The notes under the pieces were generated by a model. The model did not search any database and was not told the DNA's origin. It saw only the letters and a program-made list of their open reading frames with translations. This document shows, piece by piece, positions 40,137 through 48,747 of a DNA stretch of 64,000 nucleotides (position 1 is the stretch's first letter; every line of letters starts with the position of its first letter). The translations under genes were made by a program, and so were the position numbers. The stretch is from Polynucleobacter sp. AP-Kaivos-20-H2 (GTDB lineage: Bacteria; Pseudomonadota; Gammaproteobacteria; Burkholderiales; Burkholderiaceae), in the NCBI RefSeq assembly GCF_018882215.1, contig NZ_JACVOX010000003.1, forward strand, positions 307,896 through 371,895. The letters are read 5' to 3'.

Positions 40137-40964
40137 ATGAATGACTTGAATCCCGCCTTTCTGAAAGCCAGCGCAATGCCTGACGTGCAATCCACTTTGG
40201 ATGAGCGCGCACTGCCTATTGAGCAGGTTGGTATTCGTGGCGTACGTCATCCTCTGACCATTCGCAGCAAGACGGGTAACTTTCCATCGGTTGGAACTTT
40301 TGAGATGGATGTGGCATTGCCTGCGCATGTAAAGGGTACACACATGTCTCGATTCATGGCGCTTCTCCAAAAACAAGATGCAGCCGTGGATAGCACCACC
40401 ATTGTTGCCTTAGTGCGCGATATGTTGCCTTTGCTTGATGCTAAAGAAGGCCACGTACAATTTACTTACACGCACTTCGTTAAAAAAGCAGCACCGGTTT
40501 CTGGTGTGGAAAGTTTGATGGATTATGAAGTGACCTGGATGGCAACAGCCAAGCAAAATACAACAGGTAGCGCTGATATTGAATTGGGTTTGCGTGCACA
40601 AGTTCCAGTAATGAGTTTGTGCCCTTGCTCAAAAGAGATTTCTGAGTTCGGCGCTCATAATCAACGTTCACATGTCACTATGACTGTGGCATTAGATTCC
40701 AAAACGCAGATGACAGTGGAAGATTTAGTTGCTGCTGCTGAGAGTGAGGCATCTAGCGAATTGTGGGGATTGCTGAAACGTCCTGATGAGAAATGGGTTA
40801 CTGAGCATTCTTATAGCAACCCGAAGTTCGTAGAAGACTTAGTGCGTGACGTGGCCGGCAATCTCAAGGCAGATCAGCGTATTCGCTCTTTTGTGGTTGA
40901 GGCTGAGAACTTTGAATCTATTCACAACCACAGCGCATTCGCCAGAATTAGCCATCAGAAATAG
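40137..40964 (+). CDS. folE2: GTP cyclohydrolase IB
   Basis: FolE2 opens GTP to dihydroneopterin triphosphate, the first step of folate synthesis, as the metal-flexible alternative to FolE. The protein (275 residues from the ATG at 40137) has the characteristic VPVMSLCPCSKEISEFGAHN with the active-site cysteine, and the C-terminal RSFVVEAENFESIHNHSAFA. A TTG at 40119 is a possible earlier start. It follows dxs by 25 bp. Confidence 0.94.
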   Translation: MNDLNPAFLKASAMPDVQSTLDERALPIEQVGIRGVRHPLTIRSKTGNFPSVGTFEMDVALPAHVKGTHMSRFMALLQKQDAAVDSTTIVALVRDMLPLLDAKEGHVQFTYTHFVKKAAPVSGVESLMDYEVTWMATAKQNTTGSADIELGLRAQVPVMSLCPCSKEISEFGAHNQRSHVTMTVALDSKTQMTVEDLVAAAESEASSELWGLLKRPDEKWVTEHSYSNPKFVEDLVRDVAGNLKADQRIRSFVVEAENFESIHNHSAFARISHQK

Positions 40965-40987
40965 GCAAATTCAGATAGGCAGTAAAT

Positions 40988-42061
40988 CTATTTCAGATTA
41001 TTGCTTTGCAAATCCCAGCGGGGTTTGATGTCAAAGGCTCCAGATGTTGTGGAGCCATTATTTTTTTCGATCATGCGAAGTGCCCCAGCAAAAGCAATCA
41101 TCACGCCGTTATCGGTGCAGAGTTCAAGCGGTGGGTAATGTACCTCAAAACCATTGTGTTTCGCTTTGTCATTGAGTGCGGCACGTAGTTGTAAATTGGC
41201 ACCAACGCCACCTGCGAGCACTAAATGTTTGCAAGCCGTTTGTTTGAGTGCTTTTTCGGACTTGCTGACAAGAACTGCCACGATGGAGTCCACAAAACTT
41301 CTAGCAAGATCCGCATGAAATTGTGCGACCTCTGAAGGATTCGTAATATTTTTTTCTGCAAACTTTTTCACTTGATTGAGGACGGCCGTCTTTAATCCCG
41401 AGAAAGAAAAATCTAAATCACCAGAGTGCAGCATGGGTTTAGGTAAATCAAAAATACCTGGGCGACCTAGTTCTGCCAACTTAGAAATAGCTGCACCACC
41501 CGGGTAATCCAAGCCTAGTAATTTAGCCGTCTTATCAAAGGCCTCTCCCGCCGCGTCATCCAAGGTTTCGCCAAGCAGCTCATATTGACCAATTCCTGAG
41601 ACCTTCATGAGTTGCGTATGGCCACCAGATACCAGCAGGGCGATAAAGGGGAATTGAGGGGCGGTTTGCCCTAAAAGTGGGGAAAGTAGGTGTCCTTCGA
41701 GGTGATGTACCCCTATAGACGGTAAATTAAGACCTTGCGCTAGGGATTTAGCAAAAGCGCTTCCTACCAGGAGGGCGCCAGCTAATCCGGGGCCCTGAGT
41801 GAATGCCACTGCATCAATATCAGCCAATTTGAGGCCAGATTGGGTTAAGGATTGGTCTAAGAGGGGTAAAACACGACGAATATGGTCGCGGGAGGCTAAT
41901 TCGGGGACAACGCCCCCATAGTCCCGATGCATGGCGATTTGAGAGTGCAGACCCTGGCCCAATATGCCCTGGAAGGCCGGTTTACCCTCTTCCCAAGGCG
42001 TGGTGTTGTATAAAGCCACCCCGGTCTCGTCACAAGAAGTTTCTATTCCTAAAACAATCAT
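40988..42061 (-). CDS. tsaD: tRNA N6-threonylcarbamoyladenosine synthase TsaD
   Basis: TsaD transfers the threonylcarbamoyl group to A37 of tRNAs that read ANN codons. The 357-residue protein has [11 protein letters not shown], the iron-binding HHLEGH (His120 and His124) and VSGGHTQLM. It is convergent with folE2 and diverges from rpsU, the classic gene order next to the macromolecular synthesis operon. Many of its substrates read ANN codons, like the tRNA-Ile(CAU) encoded at 48748. Confidence 0.97.
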   Translation of the reverse strand: MIVLGIETSCDETGVALYNTTPWEEGKPAFQGILGQGLHSQIAMHRDYGGVVPELASRDHIRRVLPLLDQSLTQSGLKLADIDAVAFTQGPGLAGALLVGSAFAKSLAQGLNLPSIGVHHLEGHLLSPLLGQTAPQFPFIALLVSGGHTQLMKVSGIGQYELLGETLDDAAGEAFDKTAKLLGLDYPGGAAISKLAELGRPGIFDLPKPMLHSGDLDFSFSGLKTAVLNQVKKFAEKNITNPSEVAQFHADLARSFVDSIVAVLVSKSEKALKQTACKHLVLAGGVGANLQLRAALNDKAKHNGFEVHYPPLELCTDNGVMIAFAGALRMIEKNNGSTTSGAFDIKPRWDLQSNNLK

Positions 42062-42079
42062 TTTTTTACTTAGCCGTGC

Positions 42080-42085
42080 TAGAAT
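42080..42085 (+). promoter_or_regulatory. -10 element of rpsU
   Basis: TAGAAT lies 53 bp before the rpsU ATG in the tsaD-rpsU divergent region and would give a leader of roughly 45 nt. The -35 is not clear. Confidence 0.4.
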
Positions 42086-42138
42086 CGCAATTCAGTTAAT
42101 TTTTCGATATCTATCGAGCATATACGAGTTAAATAAGT

Positions 42139-42351
42139 ATGACTACAGTCCGCCTCCGCGAAAACGAACCATTTGAAGTGGCATTGCGCCGTTTCAAGCG
42201 CACCATTGAAAAGAATGGCCTTTTGACAGACTTGCGTGCACGCGAGTTCTACGAGAAGCCAACGGCTGAACGTAAGCGCAAAAAGGCTGCAGCTGCTAAA
42301 CGCCATTACAAGCGTATTCGCAGCCAAATGTTGCCTAAGAAGCTTTACTAA
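42139..42351 (+). CDS. rpsU: 30S ribosomal protein S21 (bS21)
   Basis: The 70-residue basic protein ([20 protein letters not shown], then [20 protein letters not shown]) is full-length bS21. It opens the rpsU-yqeY-dnaG-rpoD series. A terminator at 42387-42418 follows, so rpsU can be transcribed in excess over the downstream genes. Confidence 0.97.
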   Translation: MTTVRLRENEPFEVALRRFKRTIEKNGLLTDLRAREFYEKPTAERKRKKAAAAKRHYKRIRSQMLPKKLY

Positions 42352-42386
42352 TAGAATTAAAAGCTCTCCTCACCGAGAGGCTTTGA

Positions 42387-42418
42387 AACCCGCTGACGGT
42401 GAAACGCAGCGGGTTTTT
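42387..42418 (+). terminator. Terminator after rpsU
   Basis: AACCCGCTG / CAGCGGGTT with an 11-nt loop, followed by TTTTT. It separates rpsU from yqeY and dnaG, a known feature of this operon type. Confidence 0.88.
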
Positions 42419-42487
42419 GCTTTTTGAATTGCCAAATACAACTAGATAGCTATACAGCTAGATATATTCAACATTAGGAATCAAGCC

Positions 42488-42934
42488 ATGACTTTAAAAG
42501 ATCAAATTACCGAAGATATGAAAAACGCTATGCGCGCTAAAGAAGTTGAGCGCCTTGGAACGATTCGTCTTTTGTTGGCAGCGATTAAGCAACGCGAAGT
42601 CGATGAGCGCATTGTGGTTGACGATGCTGGCGTGATCGCAACAGTTGAAAAAATGATTAAGCAACGTAAAGATTCGATTTCTCAGTTTGAGAAAGCCAAT
42701 CGCGATGATTTAGTGGCGATTGAAGCTGCCGAGATGGTGATTTTGCAAACGTATTTGCCTGCCCAGTTATCTGATGCTGAAGTAGAGGCTGCGGTGGCTG
42801 CTGCCGTTGCTTCGACTGGCGCTGCAGGCCCACAGGACATGGGTAAGGTCATTGGCGTACTTAAAGGTCAATTGGCTGGCAAAGCAGATATGGGTAAAGT
42901 ATCTGGCTTGGTAAAAGCCGCATTGGCGAAGTAA
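42488..42934 (+). CDS. yqeY: GatB/YqeY domain protein
   Basis: This 148-residue helical protein resembles the C-terminal tRNA-binding domain of the GatB amidotransferase subunit: MTLKDQITEDMKNAMRAKE at the start, then QRKDSISQFEKANRDDL and the C-terminal DMGKVIGVLKGQLAGKADMG. Its role as a free protein is unknown; it is often placed between rpsU and dnaG. AGGA precedes the ATG by 8 nt. The 5' flank contains short AT-rich repeats (CTAGATA) and a TATATT that may be a promoter. Confidence 0.93.
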   Translation: MTLKDQITEDMKNAMRAKEVERLGTIRLLLAAIKQREVDERIVVDDAGVIATVEKMIKQRKDSISQFEKANRDDLVAIEAAEMVILQTYLPAQLSDAEVEAAVAAAVASTGAAGPQDMGKVIGVLKGQLAGKADMGKVSGLVKAALAK

Positions 42935-42983
42935 GTAAACACAGTAGCTAGTCAAGAAAGCAAAATCCTTTCATACTGGCTAC

Positions 42984-44951
42984 ATGGCGCTCATTCCACA
43001 ATCCTTCATTGCCGATCTTTTAAATCGGGTTGATATCGTTGATGTGGTTGGGCAGCACGTTAAGCTAAAAAAAGCGGGCGCGAACTTTCAGGGTTTGTGC
43101 CCCTTTCATTCAGAGAAGTCTCCCTCATTTTCAGTATCACCCACTAAACAGTTTTATCACTGCTTTGGTTGTGGCGCTCATGGCTCTGCCATTAGCTTCT
43201 TAATGGAGTATTCCGGGCTTGGATATGTAGATGCCATTGAAGATCTTGCGCGTTCTGCAGGATTGGATGTGCCTCGTGAAGAGCGCACTGCAAATGATGT
43301 GGCAAGACAGCAGCAAGCAATGGCATTAAGTGAGGTGATGAGCGCAGCTGCGGATTGGTATCGCCAACAACTGAAGGGCAATACTAGGGCGGTTGAGTAT
43401 TTAAAAGGTCGTGGACTTACTGGTGAGATTGCTAAGCGTTATGCCTTGGGTTATGCGCCTGACGGTTGGCAGGGTCTTGAAGCGGTATTTGGCACCTACT
43501 CTAATGATGAGGTTGCCAAGACTTTGCTAGAGGGTGGCTTGCTTATCCAGAGTGAGCAGTCCGAAGGTGCAAATGTAAAGCGCTACGATCGTTTCCGTGA
43601 CCGCATTATGTTTCCTATTCGTAATCCCAAAGGTCAAACCATTGGTTTTGGTGGACGGATTTTGGATCAAGGTGAACCAAAGTATTTAAATTCTCCTGAG
43701 ACGCCATTGTTCTCAAAAGGTAATACGCTCTATGGCTTGTTTGAGGCCAGACAAGCGATTCGTGCCCAGGAATATGTTTTGGTGTGCGAAGGTTATATGG
43801 ATGTTGTTGCGCTTGCGCAATTGGGATTCCCTAATGCGGTTGCAACACTGGGTACAGCTTGTACAGCAAACCATGTACGCATGTTACTCAGACAAACTGA
43901 TAAAGTAGTTTTCTCATTTGATGGTGACTCCGCTGGTCAACGTGCGGCACAGCGCGCACTTGAAGCATGTTTGCCGCTCATGTCTGACGATAAAGAAATT
44001 CGCTTCTTATTTTTACCGACAGAGCATGACCCTGATAGCTATGTTCGTGCTTATGGTGCACCTGCTTTTGAGAAGGTCATTAAAGAAGCGATGTCTATCT
44101 CTAGCTTCTTCTTCAAGGTTGTTAGTGAGGGTCACGAGCAAACTACTCCAGAGGGTCGAGCCCATACCCATCATGCCGCTAAGCCGCTTTTACTCTCGAT
44201 GCCTCCCATTGCTTTGCGTACGCAAATTCTGCGCGAGCTCGCGATTCGTACCAATACCACCCCTGCAGAACTAGAAGCATTTTGTGGTTTAACAGTAGCG
44301 CCTGCACCTGTTCGACAAACTACTTATCAGCCAGCACAGGCGCGCTATCAAGGTGGCCAAGGCAGCTCAAATAGCCAAAATAATTTTTCTAATAATGGCA
44401 ATCGTCAAGGCGCGCCTTGGCAAGCATCCAAAGGTTCTGCAAAAAGAGTTGCCACTCAAAATATTGAGCCACCCAAAGCACCAACGGATTTAGCCGAGCA
44501 AATGCTGCGAGTGATTATCCAGTTTCCGCATTTAGGAAAAGCTTTAGATCCTAACAAGCGCGAACTAGCATTGAAGGCGGCAGAGCAGAGATCTGAAAAA
44601 GCCCACGCTTTAATGAAGGACCTTTTGTCACAGTGTGACTTGGTTGAGTTGATTCCAGGCGAGGGCAATAAACCAGCGATCGCAGGTGCCGGTGCATTTG
44701 CCATGTTCCAAGATCAACTCTCTCGTAGTGAGTTGGCTCCTCTGTATGAGGTCCTGAGAAATCGGGTAATGGGCTCTGATTTAGAGTTAGAGGGTGCAGC
44801 TGCTGATCTTGAGGGGGCATTCAAAAAGCTGGAATTAACCCATCTCAAGCAGGAAATGACCGAAATCGCCCAAAAGATCTCTGGAAGTTCCGCTTCCGAG
44901 CAAGACAAAGCCCGTTATCGGGAATTGGGCGAAAAGCTGAAATTCTCCTAA
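42984..44951 (+). CDS. dnaG: DNA primase
   Basis: DnaG makes RNA primers at the replication fork. The 655-residue protein has the N-terminal CHC2 zinc ribbon (Cys39, His42, Cys60, Cys63), a TOPRIM core with VLVCEGYMDVVALAQLGF (Glu near 269) and FSFDGDSAGQRAAQRA, and a C-terminal helicase-binding domain after a Gln/Ser/Asn-rich linker near 450-480. It lies between yqeY and rpoD. The weak CATACT six bases before the ATG could be another start-proximal -10. Confidence 0.97.
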   Translation: MALIPQSFIADLLNRVDIVDVVGQHVKLKKAGANFQGLCPFHSEKSPSFSVSPTKQFYHCFGCGAHGSAISFLMEYSGLGYVDAIEDLARSAGLDVPREERTANDVARQQQAMALSEVMSAAADWYRQQLKGNTRAVEYLKGRGLTGEIAKRYALGYAPDGWQGLEAVFGTYSNDEVAKTLLEGGLLIQSEQSEGANVKRYDRFRDRIMFPIRNPKGQTIGFGGRILDQGEPKYLNSPETPLFSKGNTLYGLFEARQAIRAQEYVLVCEGYMDVVALAQLGFPNAVATLGTACTANHVRMLLRQTDKVVFSFDGDSAGQRAAQRALEACLPLMSDDKEIRFLFLPTEHDPDSYVRAYGAPAFEKVIKEAMSISSFFFKVVSEGHEQTTPEGRAHTHHAAKPLLLSMPPIALRTQILRELAIRTNTTPAELEAFCGLTVAPAPVRQTTYQPAQARYQGGQGSSNSQNNFSNNGNRQGAPWQASKGSAKRVATQNIEPPKAPTDLAEQMLRVIIQFPHLGKALDPNKRELALKAAEQRSEKAHALMKDLLSQCDLVELIPGEGNKPAIAGAGAFAMFQDQLSRSELAPLYEVLRNRVMGSDLELEGAAADLEGAFKKLELTHLKQEMTEIAQKISGSSASEQDKARYRELGEKLKFS

Positions 44952-45034
44952 GAATTTACTGAAACACCCCTAGAAATTCCCCAAAATTACCCCATATTTT
45001 TATGTGATGCAGGGGTAAAAAAGTCGCAATCGAC

Positions 45035-45040
45035 TATAAT
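45035..45040 (+). promoter_or_regulatory. Promoter of rpoD
   Basis: A perfect TATAAT lies in the 234-bp gap after dnaG, about 145 bp before the rpoD ATG. It predicts a leader of roughly 140 nt, unusually long for this gene-dense region. No strong -35 is seen. I found no terminator between dnaG and rpoD, so read-through is also possible. Confidence 0.5.
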
Positions 45041-45185
45041 CCTCTGTTCCCAAGAAAAAACCGATTTAATTCAGCCACTTGCGCTTTATTTTGATGAAAT
45101 TTGGGGTAAGTGGGTAAGTGAGTTACTACGGGGCTGTGTTTCATCAGTCGATATCAACAACAGTAATGTGAGTAAGTGCTAATAA

Positions 45186-47744
45186 ATGCCGAATACCAAG
45201 ACCAAAAAACCAGCTCCAAAAGCGAAAGCTCCAGCTAAACCAGTAAAAGCCGCTGCAAAACCAGCGGTCAAAGCAAAAATCCCAGCTAAGTCAGTAAAGG
45301 CTGCCGCGAAACCAGTTTCTAAAGTAAAGGCACCAGCTAAGGCGGCCCCAAAAGCGAAAGCTCCTGCTAAGCCAGTAAAAGTTGCTGCTAAACCAGCACC
45401 GAAAGCGAAGGCCTTAGCAAAGCCAGCTCCAAAAGCTAAAGCACCAGTTAAACCGGTGAAGGCTGTCGCAAAGCCAGCCCCTAAGGTTGCAGCTAAAGCG
45501 CCAGCAAAACCAACAAAAGCAGTTGCAAAGCCAACGGCAAAAGTGCCGGCAAAGCCAGTTGCTAAAGCCCCTGTGAAAACAGCAAAAGCAGAAGTCAAAG
45601 TTGAGCCAGTAAAAAAAGGTAAAGCTGCACCTGCACCTAAGGCTGAACCAATTAAAGATGCAAAAGAAGTTAAAGAAACCAAGGGTAAAAAAGCCAAGGT
45701 TGCTGAAGTTGAAGTTCCAGCAGTTGAGGATGAGAAAAAGCGCGGCCGTAAAGCCAAGGCGGATGCTCCTGCAGACAATGCAGAGCCAGTATTAACGGAT
45801 CGTCAAAAAGCACGTGAGCGTAAGGCTAAAGAGAAGGCACTCTTAAAAGAATTTGCAGCACAGCAGTTGGGTACAGAAGAGCAGCAAGAGTTACGTCGTG
45901 CTCGTTTGAAGACTTTGATCAAGATGGGCATGTCCAAGGGCTATTTAACCCATGGCGAGATGAATGACGTGATGTCTGACGAGTTGTCTGATGCGGATGC
46001 ATTAGAGACTTTGATCAGCTTGCTCAATGACATCGGTATTACTGTTTACGAACAAGCGCCCGATGCTGAAACCTTAATCCTGTCTGACAACACAGAAGCT
46101 GCAGCTTCCGAAGAAGAGGCTGAAGAAAAGGCTGAAGCTGCTTTATCTACAGTTGATTCAGAATTCGGACGCACTACCGATCCAGTACGTATGTATATGC
46201 GTGAGATGGGTACAGTTGATTTGCTGACTCGCGAAGGCGAGATCGTTATCGCGAAGAAGATTGAAGCCGGCCTCAAAGATATGGTGATGGCTTTGGCTGC
46301 TTGCCCTGTAACGATTGCGGAGATTCTGAGCAACGTTGACAAGATTACTAGTGGCGAGATGGAGATTGATCAGTTTGTTGATGGTTTGGTTGATCCTAAC
46401 GCAGAAGATATTAAGCTTGGACCTGAAGAGCCAGAAATTGATCCGGATGCCGAAGAGGGCGATGAAGAGGGCGGCGAAGACGAAGGTGGCGGTGGTAGCG
46501 GTGCTGCAACAGCGAATGCTAAGCAATTAGAAGAGTTAAAGCAGATTTCTTTAGAGAAGTTTGCAATCGTTCGTACACAGGCTGACAAGATGCGCCGTGC
46601 GTTTGATAAGGATGGTTATAACTGTCCTGCGTATCTGAAGGCACAAGAAGCAATTCGCGCTGAGTTGCTTGGTTTCCGTTTGACAGCGAAGAGTGTTGAG
46701 AAGTTATGTGACACCATGCGCTCACAAGTGGACCAGGTATGGAAACTTGAGCGTGGCATCGTGAGCTTGTTGGTAGACAAAGTTGGCGTTAATCGTAGTG
46801 AAGTATTAAAAGACTTCCCTAAGATGTCCATGAATTTGACTTGGACTGAGAAGTTGCTCAAAGAGAACAAGCCTTACAGCGCACTCTTGCAACGTAACGT
46901 CCCTGCAATTCAAGAACTTCAACAGAAGTTGATTGATATTCAGAAGAATGTTGTTATTCCACTTCCAGAATTAAAAGAAGTAAACAAGCAGATGATCGCT
47001 GGCGAGAAGCGTGCCCGTGAAGCGAAACGTGAGATGACAGTAGCCAACTTACGTTTGGTAATCTCCATTGCCAAGAAATACACCAACCGTGGCTTGCAGT
47101 TCTTGGACTTAATTCAAGAAGGCAATATCGGCCTGATGAAAGCAGTAGATAAGTTTGAATACCGTCGTGGCTATAAGTTCTCTACCTACGCAACATGGTG
47201 GATTCGTCAGGCAATTACCCGTTCGATTGCTGACCAGGCCCGTACGATCCGTATCCCTGTTCACATGATTGAGACGATCAACAAGATGAACCGTATCAGC
47301 CGTCAGATCTTGCAAGAAACTGGCCATGAGCCAGATGCTGCAACTTTGGCGTTGAAGATGGAGATTCCGGAAGATAAGATTCGCAAGATCATGAAGATTG
47401 CTAAAGAGCCTATCTCCATGGAGACGCCAATTGGTGACGATGAAGATTCTCATTTGGGCGATTTTATTGAAGACGGCAATACATTGGCTCCAGCTGAAGC
47501 AGCATTGCATGACTCTATGCGCGATGTGGTGAAAGACGTTCTTGATTCATTAACACCACGTGAAGCAAAAGTATTGCGTATGCGCTTTGGTGTTGAGATG
47601 AGCACTGATCACACCCTCGAAGAAGTCGGCAAACAGTTTGACGTTACACGTGAGCGTATTCGTCAGATCGAAGCGAAGGCTCTGCGCAAGATGCGTCATC
47701 CAAGCCGTAGCGACAAACTCAAGACCTTCCTCGAGGAAGATTGA
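45186..47744 (+). CDS. rpoD: RNA polymerase sigma factor RpoD (sigma-70) with Lys/Ala/Pro tail
   Basis: This is the housekeeping sigma factor, 852 residues against 613 in E. coli. The C-terminal half is canonical: region 1.2 ([20 protein letters not shown]), region 2 ([37 protein letters not shown]), region 3 and region 4.2 ([20 protein letters not shown]). The extra length is at the N-terminus: residues 1 to about 200 are a low-complexity tail of degenerate [21 protein letters not shown] repeats resembling histone H1 tails, before region 1.1 near 225-300. An acidic Glu/Asp/Gly insert lies near 420-445 in the non-conserved region. Confidence 0.97.
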   Translation: MPNTKTKKPAPKAKAPAKPVKAAAKPAVKAKIPAKSVKAAAKPVSKVKAPAKAAPKAKAPAKPVKVAAKPAPKAKALAKPAPKAKAPVKPVKAVAKPAPKVAAKAPAKPTKAVAKPTAKVPAKPVAKAPVKTAKAEVKVEPVKKGKAAPAPKAEPIKDAKEVKETKGKKAKVAEVEVPAVEDEKKRGRKAKADAPADNAEPVLTDRQKARERKAKEKALLKEFAAQQLGTEEQQELRRARLKTLIKMGMSKGYLTHGEMNDVMSDELSDADALETLISLLNDIGITVYEQAPDAETLILSDNTEAAASEEEAEEKAEAALSTVDSEFGRTTDPVRMYMREMGTVDLLTREGEIVIAKKIEAGLKDMVMALAACPVTIAEILSNVDKITSGEMEIDQFVDGLVDPNAEDIKLGPEEPEIDPDAEEGDEEGGEDEGGGGSGAATANAKQLEELKQISLEKFAIVRTQADKMRRAFDKDGYNCPAYLKAQEAIRAELLGFRLTAKSVEKLCDTMRSQVDQVWKLERGIVSLLVDKVGVNRSEVLKDFPKMSMNLTWTEKLLKENKPYSALLQRNVPAIQELQQKLIDIQKNVVIPLPELKEVNKQMIAGEKRAREAKREMTVANLRLVISIAKKYTNRGLQFLDLIQEGNIGLMKAVDKFEYRRGYKFSTYATWWIRQAITRSIADQARTIRIPVHMIETINKMNRISRQILQETGHEPDAATLALKMEIPEDKIRKIMKIAKEPISMETPIGDDEDSHLGDFIEDGNTLAPAEAALHDSMRDVVKDVLDSLTPREAKVLRMRFGVEMSTDHTLEEVGKQFDVTRERIRQIEAKALRKMRHPSRSDKLKTFLEED

Positions 47745-47761
47745 TTGTCTAGCACTTCGAT

Positions 47762-47793
47762 ATCGTGAGTCCTTTATAAAAAAGGATTCACGA
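47762..47793. repeat. Inverted repeat between rpoD and vapC
   Basis: A 14-bp arm, ATCGTGAGTCCTTT, pairs with AAAGGATTCACGAT across a 4-bp loop with one G-T wobble. It overlaps the end of vapC and lacks a clear T run, so it may be a weak terminator or processing hairpin for the convergent rpoD and vapC transcripts. Confidence 0.5.
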
Positions 47794-48178
47794 TCTGCAG
47801 TCTCTTATCAATTACTTGCCGGTGCTGCATATCTTCTGAGTACAGTTTTTCGCATCCTGCTTGCAAAGCCGCAGCAATAATCATTGAATCATAGTGATGG
47901 TATCCATATCGCCTGGACACCATCAATCCAGTTTCAAAAGTATCTATATCAAGCGATCTTACGTTGAATGTAGACGTAAATAAATCTAAGAATTCATCCA
48001 GCTCACCATTAGATATTTTTATTTTTCTAATGCTAGCAGAAGTAAATTCATTAAGCACTTGAACGCTTATTACGTTCGATTGCTGTAAATTTTTAGTAAC
48101 CCAGTCTGCTTTTTTGGTATCTGATGATAGTAAATAAAGTAGGGTATTGGTATCAAAAAATATCTTCTTAGCGTTCAT
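47774..48178 (-). CDS. vapC: PIN-domain toxin, VapC type
   Basis: VapC-type toxins are PIN-domain endoribonucleases that cleave specific tRNA or rRNA sites. The 134-residue protein has the acidic PIN residues Asp9 (FFDTNTLLYLL), Glu43 (LNEFTSASI), Asp97 (HHYDSMIIAAAL) and Asp near 115 (LYSEDMQH), so it looks active. Its start overlaps the stop of the upstream antitoxin gene by 11 bp. Target RNA unknown; it lies about 340 bp from a tRNA-Ile locus, with no evidence that this is the target. Confidence 0.87.
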   Translation of the reverse strand: MNAKKIFFDTNTLLYLLSSDTKKADWVTKNLQQSNVISVQVLNEFTSASIRKIKISNGELDEFLDLFTSTFNVRSLDIDTFETGLMVSRRYGYHHYDSMIIAAALQAGCEKLYSEDMQHRQVIDKRLQIVNPFL

Positions 48179-48398
48179 TCAATTCAGATCTATCAAAGTG
48201 AAAATCAGCGGGCATGCGACCACGAAATTTTCTCAAACTTTGAAGCCTATCCTGCAAGGAAGGTTTCTTCTTAACTTGGAAATGCTTTTTATCGGCAACA
48301 TGGACCTCAATGTCGTCCCCTTCTTTTAGCTCTAAAAATTCGACCACTTGAGCTGGTAGACGAATGGCAAGGCTGTTCCCCCATTTTGATACGACCAT
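48168..48398 (-). CDS. vapB: AbrB/MazE-type antitoxin of the VapBC pair
   Basis: The protein opens with the swapped-hairpin AbrB fold (MVVSKWGNSLAIRLPAQVVE, then LKEGDDIEV) that binds the operator and continues into a basic tail, which would wrap the toxin. I chose the ATG at 48398, giving 76 residues, because AAAGGAG sits 9 nt upstream; an ATG at 48407 would touch that site. The perfect palindrome at 48412-48443 immediately upstream is the likely operator. Confidence 0.88.
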   Translation of the reverse strand: MVVSKWGNSLAIRLPAQVVEFLELKEGDDIEVHVADKKHFQVKKKPSLQDRLQSLRKFRGRMPADFHFDRSELNER

Positions 48399-48411
48399 GA
48401 TTGTCATCTCC

Positions 48412-48443
48412 TTTAGATATACATATAATAATGTATATCTAAA
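48412..48443. promoter_or_regulatory. Palindromic operator of vapBC
   Basis: Two perfect 13-bp arms, TTTAGATATACAT and ATGTATATCTAAA, are separated by ATAATA. The AT-rich core also holds -10-like hexamers, so a dimeric VapB-VapC complex bound here would block the promoter. It lies 13 bp before the vapB start. Confidence 0.75.
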
Positions 48444-48501
48444 TAAAAACCAACATTTCAGCAAGTGCATACCAATCAATCATTTGAAGAGCCCCTTCAA
48501 T

Positions 48502-48507
48502 TACAAT
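48502..48507 (+). promoter_or_regulatory. -10 element upstream of the tRNA 5' half
   Basis: TACAAT is placed 9 nt before the first base of the truncated tRNA copy, the usual distance for a tRNA promoter. No equally good -10 is seen before the complete, intron-containing copy at 48748, so that copy may be read from this promoter. Confidence 0.45.
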
Positions 48508-48516
48508 GAGTGGTTA

Positions 48517-48554
48517 GGGCCCATAGCTCAGTTGGTTAGAGCAGAGGACTCATA
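48517..48554 (+). pseudogene. Truncated 5' half of tRNA-Ile(CAU)
   Basis: These 38 bases are identical to the first 37 of the complete tRNA at 48748 plus one A, and three further bases upstream (TTA) match too. The match stops at the anticodon, exactly where the intron of the full copy begins. There is no 3' half after it, so it cannot make a tRNA by itself. It may be the scar of an insertion into the tRNA gene that carried its own 5' half. Confidence 0.85.
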
Positions 48555-48744
48555 AGAAAGAAGCCCTAGGGGTCTTGTAGTTAAGACCTCAATGATTTCA
48601 AGAGGTTAGTGGTTGATTAGGTGGTCAAAATTGCTTACACACCGCTTACACACCAGAGCAAAAACCGAGGTGTGTAGTAAATGCGGTTTTTATGTGGTTT
48701 TGAAGCGGTAAGCACCCCTCAAAAGGTGTGTAGTAAAAACAGTT
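48555..48744. repeat. Intervening segment with arm-site-like repeats
   Basis: No gene is visible. It holds two tandem copies of GCTTACACACC (48633-48643 and 48644-48654) and two copies of GGTGTGTAGTAAA (48669-48681 and 48725-48737), so the same short word TTACACACC / GGTGTGTA appears four times in both orientations. Around the first GGTGTGTAGTAAA copy, AAAAACCG / CGGTTTTT (48660-48691) can form a terminator-like stem. The pattern resembles arm-type binding sites next to an integrase attachment site. Confidence 0.5.
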
Positions 48745-48747
48745 TTA

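Noticed and set aside
42441..42470. CTAGATA-type short repeats before yqeY
   Set aside because: Too short and AT-rich to call a regulatory palindrome; probably part of an AT-rich promoter region.
45179..45778. 199-codon minus-strand frame opposite the rpoD tail
   Set aside because: It is the complement of the Lys/Ala/Pro repeats (Phe/Gly/Ala-rich string) and has no ribosome site.
48555..48744. CRISPR array suspected from the short repeats
   Set aside because: Only two tandem 11-bp copies with no spacers, plus two inverted words; no repeat-spacer regularity and no cas genes.
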